DNA of 25,617 nucleotides from a virus. Below the pieces are notes generated by a model that ran no database searches, was not told where the DNA came from, and saw only the letters and a program-made list of their open reading frames with translations. Numbering within the stretch: the stretch's first letter is position 1; every line of letters begins with the position of its first letter. The stretch covers positions 1-25,617 of the IMG/VR virus record IMGVR_UViG_3300028895_000633. One strand, given 5' to 3'. Position numbers and translations under genes: made by a program. Below are positions 14,887 to 20,391 of the stretch, piece after piece.

Positions 14887-15390
14887 ATGAAAACTGCCAC
14901 CGTAGCGACCACGAAGTACGGCGAAATCAAGGTCTACAAGCTCCGCGACCTGGCCGACAATATCAAGCTCGGCGCCGTCGACGGCGTTAGTCTGCCGCAA
15001 TGGCGAGAGAATCCCAACCTGATCCCGCCGATCCTCCTCCCCGGCGACCTGGTCGGCGGCTTCGACGCCTACGCCGCCGTACTCGATTCGCTGGAAATCA
15101 GCCGCGACCACTACGCCGCGCTGGGGCTCGACCAGGTCGACGACGAGGAAGAGGCCGCCCGCGAAGTCGAAGAACTCTACCCCGAGGATTGCCAGCTGGA
15201 CAAGCGCCCATGTATGATTCTCGTCAACGAGGGTGACCAAACGATCTACGAGGGTTCCGCGGCCGACCTGCCAGGCGATGCAGACTCCGCGCTGAAAGAG
15301 GCAGTTGCGTCGGTGGTTGCTGGCAGCGAGGAGGCTTGCGGCCGTGATGCCGAGGGCTGCGAATTCACGGTCACTAGGCTGGACGACTAA
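14887..15390 (+). CDS. Hypothetical acidic protein
   Basis: A 167-residue, acidic protein with a GAAAGGAAACC site before ATG 14887. The start MKTATVATTKYGEIKVYKLRDLA suggests a beta hairpin. The middle (QVDDEEEAAREVEELYPEDCQLD) is very acidic, which might mimic DNA or contact a basic partner. The last 40 residues use less GC-biased codons than their neighbours. No family is recognised. It lies in the same likely transcript as the gene before it and is followed by a strong hairpin. Confidence 0.6.
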   Translation: MKTATVATTKYGEIKVYKLRDLADNIKLGAVDGVSLPQWRENPNLIPPILLPGDLVGGFDAYAAVLDSLEISRDHYAALGLDQVDDEEEAAREVEELYPEDCQLDKRPCMILVNEGDQTIYEGSAADLPGDADSALKEAVASVVAGSEEACGRDAEGCEFTVTRLDD

Positions 15391-15397
15391 CACTCTC

Positions 15398-15443
15398 CCG
15401 CAGCGCCGCCACCAGTCGCACCGTGCGGCCGGCGGCGCTGCGG
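15398..15443 (+). terminator. 13-bp stem-loop between genes
   Basis: CCGCAGCGCCGCC (15398-15410) and its exact reverse complement (15431-15443) form a 13-bp stem with a 20-base loop, starting 8 bases after a stop codon. No long T-run follows (only CCTATTT), so it may act as a weak terminator or as an mRNA processing/attenuation structure. It also argues against a GTG start at 15423 for the next gene. Confidence 0.55.
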
Positions 15444-15452
15444 CCTATTTGC

Positions 15453-15869
15453 ATGGCCATGCCCAACAAACCGCCCTACCAAATCCGACGCTATGGCCAC
15501 CGCGTGATGGTCCACGCGATCCCGGGCCTTGAGGTGTTGGCCGTCTGCCGGCGCGGCACGAGCCGATACCAGGTGGGCGAGTTGCTGCGAGAGATCGACC
15601 ATCGCGTACTGGCCGCGCAGCGGCAAATCCGCGGCCTCGTCCGCGACAAACTCCGCCGGGCCGGATTGTTGGAGCCCGACTTGCCGAGTCGACTCCGCGA
15701 CGCGCGCGAGGCGATCGGCTGGTCGGCAGCCGAGGCCTGCCGACGCCTCGGCATCAGCCGCAAAACGCTGAACCGCTGGGAGTGCGGCCACCTCCGGCCA
15801 ACCGCCGAGTGGATTGAGCAACTGGAGCAACTACTCGGCGTCGAGTTGGAACCGCCGAGCGAAGAATAA
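15453..15869 (+). CDS. XRE-type transcriptional regulator
   Basis: A 138-residue protein. The C-terminal ~60 residues form a Cro/CI-type helix-turn-helix: LRDAREAIGWSAAEACRRLG then ISRKTLNRWECGHLRPTAEW and EQLEQLLGV. The N-terminal 70 residues (basic; REIDHRVLAAQRQIRGLVRDKLRRAGLL) are unusual for this family and may add a second binding or dimer domain. ATG 15453 is chosen; ATG 15459 is as good, and GTG 15423 lies in a hairpin. There is no clear ribosome-binding site. It is a candidate to bind the palindromes at 14262 and 14319. Confidence 0.75.
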   Translation: MAMPNKPPYQIRRYGHRVMVHAIPGLEVLAVCRRGTSRYQVGELLREIDHRVLAAQRQIRGLVRDKLRRAGLLEPDLPSRLRDAREAIGWSAAEACRRLGISRKTLNRWECGHLRPTAEWIEQLEQLLGVELEPPSEE

Positions 15870-15900
15870 CGAGCCACCGAACTCGAAAGGATTGCGAGTA

Positions 15901-16125
15901 ATGCCCCGCAAGAAACGCCCCCGCACGGCCCGCGACCGAGTCGCCGCCAACCTGGCCGCCCTGCGCACCGCGGCCGGGTTGTCCCAGGCCGCCGCCGCCG
16001 AGCGTGCCGGGCTGCGTCAGGCCACCTGGTCCGACGCCGAGACCGCAAGAAAGCTCCCCAGCCTCGAAACCCTCGACGCGATGGCCGCCGCCCTAGGCGT
16101 CGACGTGGCGGAACTACTCCGCTAG
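15901..16125 (+). CDS. Small XRE/Cro-type repressor
   Basis: A 74-residue single-domain helix-turn-helix protein: RVAANLAALRTAAGLSQAAAAERAG, then LRQATWSDAETARKLPSLETLDAMAAALGVDVAELL. This is the complete Cro/C1 fold (five helices) with nothing added. A GAAAGG site lies 12-17 bases before ATG 15901. Size and position next to a second XRE gene recall a phage Cro/CI pair, although here both are on the same strand. Its end overlaps the convergent - strand gene by 12 bases. Confidence 0.85.
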   Translation: MPRKKRPRTARDRVAANLAALRTAAGLSQAAAAERAGLRQATWSDAETARKLPSLETLDAMAAALGVDVAELLR

Positions 16126-16809
16126 CTCCGCCGCGGTGATCCGAAAATGCCAATCAGGTCCGTCCGTCACGTCGTATTGCCGAACGGTCGACCGCTGACA
16201 GACCCGAACGTCAAACGAGGTGGCCGTCGCAATCTTCGGCGTGATCGTCGACGCCAGGTTCACGAACTCGCCTGGCCTAAGTTCCGGGATGCCTCCGCCG
16301 TCGACCAGCTTAACGAAACTCGTGTCACACTGGTTCCCGAAATTGTCATAGGCCAAGAAGAGCGTTTCCGGCTCGAACACCTCCCCTTCGGAAACATTGG
16401 CCAGCCGCCAGAAGACCCGGACCGTTCCATCCTCGGCCCTCTCGGCCCGCTCGAGATCGATCCGGACCGAATCGAGCGTAATCGACCCGCCGAACTCCAC
16501 GCTCGTCTGTTTCTCCCGTAGCGGCGTGATCCCCACCAACCGCTGCGCGGTCTCCGCCGCCCGCCTGGCCGCGTCGTCGGGCTCCTTGGTCTCCGCCGCC
16601 TGCTCCGCCTGGGCCAACTTCGCGCGAACCTCGGCCACTTCCGCCCGAAGCTCCTTGCACCGCGCCTCCGGTCCGGCGACCGCCTCGGCCACGGCCTGGT
16701 CGATCTTCTCCTGATCGGTCGACTCGGTCGCCAGCGCCAAGACCAGCCCCAGAAACAACCCGCCCGCCCCAGACGCCACTCCCACGACGATTACGCCCAG
16801 CTTGCTCAC
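16114..16809 (-). CDS. Membrane-anchored protein with coiled coil
   Basis: A 231-residue protein. GTG at 16809-16807 is chosen as start because a GGGAGG ribosome-binding site sits 5 bases upstream on the - strand. Residues about 4-28 (LGVIVVGVASGAGGLFLGLVLALA) form one transmembrane helix. Residues about 35-85 are a charged coiled coil (EAVAGPEARCKELRAEVAEVRAKLAQAEQAAE). The rest looks like a beta-sandwich (VFWRLANVSEGEVFEPETLFLAYDNFGN), as in domains that fold outside the cytoplasm. It could be a lysogenic conversion or superinfection-exclusion protein, but that is inference. It lies in a - strand pair with the small gene upstream. Confidence 0.65.
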   Translation of the reverse strand: MSKLGVIVVGVASGAGGLFLGLVLALATESTDQEKIDQAVAEAVAGPEARCKELRAEVAEVRAKLAQAEQAAETKEPDDAARRAAETAQRLVGITPLREKQTSVEFGGSITLDSVRIDLERAERAEDGTVRVFWRLANVSEGEVFEPETLFLAYDNFGNQCDTSFVKLVDGGGIPELRPGEFVNLASTITPKIATATSFDVRVCQRSTVRQYDVTDGPDWHFRITAAELAE

Positions 16810-16825
16810 AACGGCCTCCCTTCGA

Positions 16826-16984
16826 TTACCCGACAATCCACCGGATCAACTCCACGATGCCCGCCACGATCGCGACCACGGCCAGGAAGGCGGCATAGCC
16901 GACCAGACGCCCCGGCGGCGGATCGTACATCCACGGCATGGCCCGATCGTACCAACCGACGCCCCGCACTGCAAATCCCGCCAT
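16826..16984 (-). CDS. Small single-pass membrane protein
   Basis: A 52-residue protein upstream of, and on the same strand as, the membrane-anchored gene, with 16 bases between them. It ends in a hydrophobic helix (LVGYAAFLAVVAIVAGIVELIRWIVG) preceded by a polar DPPPGR. The start is uncertain: ATG 16984-16982 is used, but ATG codons 15 and 18 residues further in, or a longer frame upstream, are possible. None of them has a clear ribosome-binding site. It probably acts with the next gene. The function is unknown. Confidence 0.45.
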   Translation of the reverse strand: MAGFAVRGVGWYDRAMPWMYDPPPGRLVGYAAFLAVVAIVAGIVELIRWIVG

Positions 16985-17318
16985 GTAAATGTTTTGTAAT
17001 CTCGGGGGGTTTCCGTCAACAGCCAGCCGGTACGCCTTGCCCGACCGGTCGAGTCGCCGCGGCAATCGCTTGACAAATGCCACGAATCGCGTCAGGATTC
17101 GGGTGTTCAAACTCTCTCAGGCCGGGAGCCTCGGCTCTCGGCGGTTTCGGCGTTCGGTCGCGGCAACGCGGTCGTGTACGGGCAACCGTGCCGGGGTCTT
17201 CCTGAGAGGGCCCGAACAGAGCCGCTGGGAGTCGAGGCTCCCGGCGGTATCCGGCGTTGCAGTGGCATCCTGGCTGGCACCCCCGGGGCAGATTATGCGG
17301 ATTGTGCGGTTTGGCCTC
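16985..17318. other. Gene-free stretch with repeated hairpins
   Basis: I see no convincing gene here. Two related segments, CCGGGAGCCTCGGCTCTCGG (17121-17140) and GGGAGTCGAGGCTCCCGGCG (about 17227-17246), can each fold into a short hairpin and are followed by similar sequence (GCGGTTTCGGCGTT and GCGGTATCCGGCGTT). CTCTCAGG (17113-17120) and its inverse CCTGAGAG (17201-17208) also pair across the stretch. Confidence 0.4.
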
Positions 17319-17348
17319 TTGACATTGTGTACTGTTCATGCGTACACT
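17319..17348 (+). promoter_or_regulatory. Sigma70-type promoter with embedded palindromic operator
   Basis: TTGACA (17319-17324) and TACACT (17343-17348) are separated by 18 bases. The palindrome GTGTAC-N9-GTACAC (17327-17347) fills the spacer and reaches into the -10 box, so a bound dimer would block RNA polymerase. The LexA-type DNA-binding protein encoded at 19835 is one candidate ligand. The downstream target is either the short ORF at 17365 or a non-coding leader. Confidence 0.7.
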
Positions 17349-17364
17349 AATCCTCACAATCACG

Positions 17365-17499
17365 ATGACCGAACCGGCCAGGCGGCCGCCGGTGTCCCGC
17401 TGCAGCCAGATGCACCGTCGATCGGGACGTGGTCCATTCTCCGTGCCATGCGAGGGTTTACAGATCGGTTTTCTCGCCGTATATTCAGGCAAAACCTGA
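17365..17499 (+). CDS. Possible 44-residue small protein behind the regulated promoter
   Basis: ATG 17365 would lie only about 10 bases after the expected transcription start, giving an almost leaderless message. The frame encodes 44 residues ending in CEGLQIGFLAVYSGKT. Its TGA lies in the right arm of a perfect hairpin (ATTCAGG-CAAAA-CCTGAAT, 17483-17501). No ribosome-binding site is present and I know no family, so this may be chance. A + strand terminator follows at 17616. Confidence 0.25.
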   Translation: MTEPARRPPVSRCSQMHRRSGRGPFSVPCEGLQIGFLAVYSGKT

Positions 17500-17510
17500 A
17501 TCCGTTGCGC

Positions 17511-17548
17511 AAAAAAGTGGGCCCCGACTGTTGGAGCAGTCGAGGCCC
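17511..17548 (-). terminator. Rho-independent terminator, - strand
   Basis: On the - strand a 12-bp stem with one mismatch (GGGCCTCGACTG paired with CAGTCGGGGCCC, 6-base loop) is followed by AC and six T. It would stop transcription arriving from the right. No - strand gene ends here, so it may end a non-coding transcript or insulate the region. Confidence 0.7.
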
Positions 17549-17615
17549 GATCCGCAACGCACCACGTGCAGAAGCGACGAAACCCATGCACGGGCCATCC
17601 ACGGATGTATTCTCT

Positions 17616-17645
17616 CGGCGCGTAACGCGCCGCTCTCTTTTTCCC
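17616..17645 (+). terminator. Rho-independent terminator, + strand
   Basis: CGGCGCG-TAA-CGCGCCG is a perfect 7-bp stem with a 3-base loop, followed by CTCTCTTTTTCCCC. It could end the transcript started at the 17319-17348 promoter, giving a ~290-base RNA. Confidence 0.6.
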
Positions 17646-17730
17646 CTGGATTCCCGCCGCGCTGAGCGTCTGCGCGGCTTCACCCCAACGCCAAGACCGG
17701 CGGGGAGGGCCTATGGATTGATCGCGTAGG

Positions 17731-17760
17731 CAAAAGAAAAGGGGGCCGCCGATGGCCCCC
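17731..17760 (-). terminator. Rho-independent terminator of the candidate small RNA
   Basis: On the - strand GGGGGCC-ATCGGC-GGCCCCC forms a 7-bp GC stem, followed directly by TTTTCTTTTG. This is a textbook intrinsic terminator, about 90 bases downstream of the expected start of the - strand transcript. Confidence 0.8.
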
Positions 17761-17852
17761 GCAAACCGTTGCCTGGCCAGGGGTTAGCTTTGCACACCAG
17801 TCCCTGACTCGGCATTTCACAAGGGCCGCCAGACGACCCCGCGTGAGTTGTA
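17733..17852 (-). ncRNA. Candidate small RNA (~120 nt)
   Basis: A - strand transcript from a near-consensus promoter (17859-17887) would run to the strong terminator at 17731-17760. It contains no plausible reading frame. Internal pairing is possible (for example around CCCTGGCCAGG). It starts back to back with the small gene before the integrase, so it could regulate excision or integration genes, or act in trans. This is inferred from promoter plus terminator only; I do not recognise a known RNA family. Confidence 0.5.
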
Positions 17853-17858
17853 CGCGCA

Positions 17859-17887
17859 ATCCTAGTCGGTCTCTGGCGACCTGTCAA
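17859..17887 (-). promoter_or_regulatory. Sigma70-type promoter for the small RNA
   Basis: On the - strand TTGACA (17887-17882) is separated by exactly 17 bases from TAGGAT (17864-17859). The -35 box is a perfect consensus and the -10 box matches TATAAT at four of six positions. The predicted start is near 17852. It lies just upstream of, and divergent from, the integrase operon. Confidence 0.7.
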
Positions 17888-17912
17888 CCCCCTAAAGCAG
17901 ACAGGTAACCAA

Positions 17913-18143
17913 ATGAACTACGACGGGACGATTCACGCCGATCGAGTCTACACCGACCAGCAGATCCTACAAATCCTGAACATCAGTGAGGATCAACTCA
18001 ATGGCTACTACAAGGGCCCCCGGGGGCTCCGCTACTTCCAGAAGACCCGCCAGCAGAAACGCCTGATCTCCGGGGCCGAATTCCACCGTTTCATTGAAAG
18101 GAACCAAGACGAATGGCCAAGCGAAGACGGCGACGACGAGTAA
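17913..18143 (+). CDS. Possible excisionase / small DNA-binding protein
   Basis: A 76-residue protein whose 3' end overlaps the integrase gene by 31 bases. The segment YTDQQILQILNISEDQLNGYY looks like a winged-helix/MerR-type N-terminal helix pair, followed by a basic RYFQKTRQQKRLISGAEFHRFIE. Small DNA-binding proteins directly upstream of and overlapping an integrase gene are often excisionases or recombination directionality factors, which turn the integrase towards excision. I see no diagnostic motif, so Xis is an inference from position, size and fold. It has a weak ribosome-binding site (ACAGGT). Confidence 0.5.
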   Translation: MNYDGTIHADRVYTDQQILQILNISEDQLNGYYKGPRGLRYFQKTRQQKRLISGAEFHRFIERNQDEWPSEDGDDE

Positions 18144-19390
18144 GACGCCGCAAGGGCGTCACTCTCCACCCCGGGGTGAGTCTGCTTCGGCCGACCCGAA
18201 GCCGGCCCTACTACGTCCTACGGTACACGGACGAGGCCGGCGACTCCCACCAGCAATCGACCGGCTGTACGACCGAAGGGCCGGCCCGCGACGCGGCAAT
18301 CGAGCTTTCCCGAAAACTCGGCCTGCTGGGCGAGGATTCGGTCGACGTGACCTGGACCCGATTTTGCGATCGCTACGAAACCGAGCGGCTCGCTTCGAAG
18401 TCACCCGGCTACCGCAACGCCTGGGGCACGGTCCGGGCCCACTACGCCGACCTGATGAAGCCCCAATTCCTGGACGAGGTGAATTCCTCGTCAATTTCCC
18501 GCTTCACGGCGAAGCTCCGCAAGAAGCTCGAGCGGAAGACCGAAATCGTCAGCGACGCGACGATCGCCTCCTATCTCAAGACCCTACGGGTCGCGTTGAA
18601 CTGGGCCCATCGAATCGGCCTGCTATCCCAACGGGTCGCAATCGAAATCGACGGGGGCGACGGCGACGACATGCGGAGCCGCCCGATCACCCTGGAGGAA
18701 TTCGAGCGGATCCTGATGGCCGTCCCGAAGGTACGCACGAGGGACGCCGCCCAGTGGGAGCATTTTCTTCGGGGGCTCTGGGAGTCCGGTTTTCGATTGG
18801 GAGAACTCTGGGAGCTATCCTGGGACGACTCGACGAACGTAAGCTTGTACCTTGGCGGCCGGTACCCGATGGTCCGGTTCGCCAAGCGCGGCCAAAAGCG
18901 ACGGAAGCAGCAATACCAGCCGATCACGCCCGAATTCTGGGCCCTGATCGACGCCACGCCTTACCCGTTTCGCCACGGCCGCGTCTTTCCGCTGCTGGCC
19001 AGCCGCAACAAGAAGGACCGAGGCCGGGCCCGCCAGGTCTCCAAGACCTGGGCCGGCGAGGTGGTAGCGAAGATCGGCGTCAAGGCCGGCGTGATCACCG
19101 CCCTGGAGTCCAGGACCAAGATCGATCCGGAAACGGGCGAAAAGTCCGACGTTCGCAAGAAGGCCACTTCCCACGACATCGGGAAACGTGCCCTGACGAT
19201 GCGTTTGGCCGATCGATTATCCGAAATCGACCTGGCCAAATGGCAACGCCACAAGGACCCGCGGACAACACGACGAAACTACCATCACCGCGAGGCCGAC
19301 GACCTGGCGGCCCAAATCTGGGCGCAAGGTGACGGTTTAGGTGACGGCGGGCCCTCCGACAACGAATCCGAGGAAAATCCGTCAACGTAA
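18113..19390 (+). CDS. int: Phage tyrosine-family integrase
   Basis: A 425-residue site-specific recombinase. Residues 1-15 are very basic (arm-site binding is plausible), about 75-175 form the core-binding SAM-like domain and the rest is catalytic. I see R228 (SGFRLGELWELSW), K258 or K263 (FAKRGQKRRK), H354 (SHDIGKRA), H380 (KWQRHKDPRTT) and nucleophile Y390 (RRNYHH), with H380-Y390 spacing as in the family. The second box reads H-D-I-G-K-R rather than H-x-x-R, so the second arginine is displaced to R359. ATG 18113 has a GAAAGGAA site 10 bases upstream. Its last codons contain two arm-type repeats, and the attachment site follows within 30 bases. Confidence 0.93.
   Translation: MAKRRRRRRVRRRKGVTLHPGVSLLRPTRSRPYYVLRYTDEAGDSHQQSTGCTTEGPARDAAIELSRKLGLLGEDSVDVTWTRFCDRYETERLASKSPGYRNAWGTVRAHYADLMKPQFLDEVNSSSISRFTAKLRKKLERKTEIVSDATIASYLKTLRVALNWAHRIGLLSQRVAIEIDGGDGDDMRSRPITLEEFERILMAVPKVRTRDAAQWEHFLRGLWESGFRLGELWELSWDDSTNVSLYLGGRYPMVRFAKRGQKRRKQQYQPITPEFWALIDATPYPFRHGRVFPLLASRNKKDRGRARQVSKTWAGEVVAKIGVKAGVITALESRTKIDPETGEKSDVRKKATSHDIGKRALTMRLADRLSEIDLAKWQRHKDPRTTRRNYHHREADDLAAQIWAQGDGLGDGGPSDNESEENPST
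19327..19347 (+). other. Integrase arm-type sites, left pair
   Basis: AGGTGACGG occurs twice 12 bases apart (19327-19335 and 19339-19347). An almost identical pair lies on the other side of the tRNA-like core. The pair encodes the GDGLGDGG near the integrase C-terminus, so the site and the gene end overlap. Confidence 0.7.
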
Positions 19391-19416
19391 GTCGAGTTGT
19401 CAAAGAACGTTACAAG

Positions 19417-19463
19417 TCGGGGCGACTGGATTCGAACCAGCGACCTTTTGACCCCCAGTCAAA
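19417..19463 (-). other. Candidate attP core: 3' part of a tRNA-Pro(GGG)
   Basis: On the - strand this is the 3' part of a tRNA. It has an anticodon arm with stem TTTGA/TCAAA and loop CTGGGGG (anticodon GGG, + strand 19454-19456), variable loop AGGTC, T arm GCTGG-TTCGAAT-CCAGT, 3' acceptor strand CGCCCCG and discriminator A. The 5' part is missing: the sequence beyond cannot form the D arm or pair with the acceptor strand. A 3' tRNA part beside an integrase gene is the usual form of a phage attachment core that restores the host tRNA after integration. CCA is not encoded. Confidence 0.85.
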
Positions 19464-19562
19464 TCTGGATGCCCAACTGGGCCCGAACTCGCCAGGAAAC
19501 TCGGCGGGGACGGGCCCTCTCTCTTCTCGCTAAGTGCCTTCGGCGGCTGTTAGTTCCGGCCC

Positions 19563-19583
19563 AGGTGACGGCTAAGGTGACGG
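19563..19583 (+). other. Integrase arm-type sites, right pair
   Basis: AGGTGACGG occurs at 19563-19571 and 19575-19583, with the same 12-base period as the left pair. The two 21-base blocks differ only in the spacer. Confidence 0.7.
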
Positions 19584-19745
19584 CGGCCGATCCGGGCCGA
19601 TTTGGGAATTCTGGAATTCTTCAGATTTTCTTAGATCGCCAGTTTCGCCGACTCGCCGGAAGGTCGCCGAAATGTCGCCGGGGAACTCAAGGGGGCTTTT
19701 GACGCGCCCCGCTCTCAAGTCGTGGGATCATCACGAGTTGCAACG

Positions 19746-19754
19746 CCGTCACCT
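19746..19754 (-). other. Inverted single arm-type site
   Basis: CCGTCACCT is the reverse complement of AGGTGACGG. With the two following bases it matches TAAGGTGACGG of the right pair over 11 bases. Confidence 0.55.
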
Positions 19755-19834
19755 TATTTCGACATCGCCCCGACGGTCTCCCGTAGACTCCAGCACAGTC
19801 GACCACTGAACGCCACTACGCGAGACGATCAAAC

Positions 19835-20065
19835 ATGGCCAGCACAACGATTTCCCCACTGACCGACCGGCAAGCGGAAGTCCTGGAGATCATCCGGGAA
19901 TCGCTCACCGACCGCGGCTATCCGCCGACGATCCGCGAAATCTCCCGCCGGCTTGGGGTGCACATTAGCGCGACCGTCGGCCATCTCGAAGCCCTGGCCA
20001 AGAAGGGCTACATCGAACGCGATGAGGGCGTGACCCGTGGAATTCGCATCCTCCGCTACACCTGA
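19835..20065 (+). CDS. LexA-type DNA-binding domain protein without protease
   Basis: A 76-residue protein that covers only the N-terminal winged-helix domain of LexA: LTDRQAEVLEIIRESLTDRG, YPPTIREISRRLGVHISATV and HLEALAKKGYIERDEGVTRG follow the LexA pattern closely (LTxRQ, GYPPTxREI, HLxALxxKGYI). The autocleavage/dimer domain with its Ser-Lys pair is absent, since full LexA has about 200 residues. It may repress or modulate SOS-type promoters of phage or host, without being cleavable. The ribosome-binding site is weak. It is the first gene right of the attachment site. A palindromic promoter at 17319 is a possible target. Confidence 0.85.
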   Translation: MASTTISPLTDRQAEVLEIIRESLTDRGYPPTIREISRRLGVHISATVGHLEALAKKGYIERDEGVTRGIRILRYT

Positions 20066-20090
20066 CCCCGTTACCTGAAAGGAAACCACC

Positions 20091-20330
20091 ATGGCCAAGA
20101 AACGAACCCGCAAGCCCAGCCCCGCGACGGCCAAGAGCCGCCTGTTGACCGTTGTCCGACAGATCGGCAAGCAACACGACGAGGAGGCCACCCGGCTCTC
20201 CCGGGAGGCGATCCGCACGCAAGACGCGGCCCTCGTGACCGAGGCCGCCGTGGCCGTCGCGAAGGACGATGCGTGCACGGACATGGCCGAGGAGTTGGTC
20301 GGCCAGATCGAACAATACTGGCCCGCTTGA
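20091..20330 (+). CDS. Small helical hypothetical protein
   Basis: A 79-residue protein with a GAAAGGAAACC site before ATG 20091. It has a basic N-terminus (AKKRTRKPSPATAKSR) and then long amphipathic helices (LLTVVRQIGKQHDEEATRLSREAI; ALVTEAAVAVAKDD; MAEELVGQIEQYW). No family is recognised. It lies between the LexA-type gene and the putative replication initiator, so a role in replication or its control is conceivable but unproven. Confidence 0.55.
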   Translation: MAKKRTRKPSPATAKSRLLTVVRQIGKQHDEEATRLSREAIRTQDAALVTEAAVAVAKDDACTDMAEELVGQIEQYWPA

Positions 20331-20391
20331 TCCGCGCTCGCTTCTTCCGGTCCCCATACTCCCGACAGCCGTTGCACGCAAGGAAGACACG

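Larger units (their letters stand above)
19464..19834. other. Gene-free attachment-region arm
   Basis: No gene is supported here. The stretch contains a right-hand pair of AGGTGACGG repeats, a GAATTCTGGAATTCTT direct repeat (about 19606-19621), an AT-richer segment (19617-19637, a possible bending-protein site), an inverted CCGTCACCT (19746-19754) and an imperfect 9-bp hairpin CAAGTCGTG/CACGAGTTG (19716-19740). Confidence 0.6.

Noticed and set aside
16989-17729. A 246-codon open frame on the + strand
   Set aside because: It crosses a promoter, two - strand terminators and one + strand terminator. The composition is Arg/Ser/Pro noise without domain signals.
19417-19463. A functional tRNA-Pro gene
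   Set aside because: Only the anticodon arm, T arm and 3' acceptor strand exist. The sequence upstream on that strand cannot form a D arm or pair with CGCCCCG, so it is an attachment core rather than a gene.
19397-19702. A 101-codon open frame across the attachment region
   Set aside because: It reads through the tRNA-derived core and the arm repeats, and has no start signal or domain.
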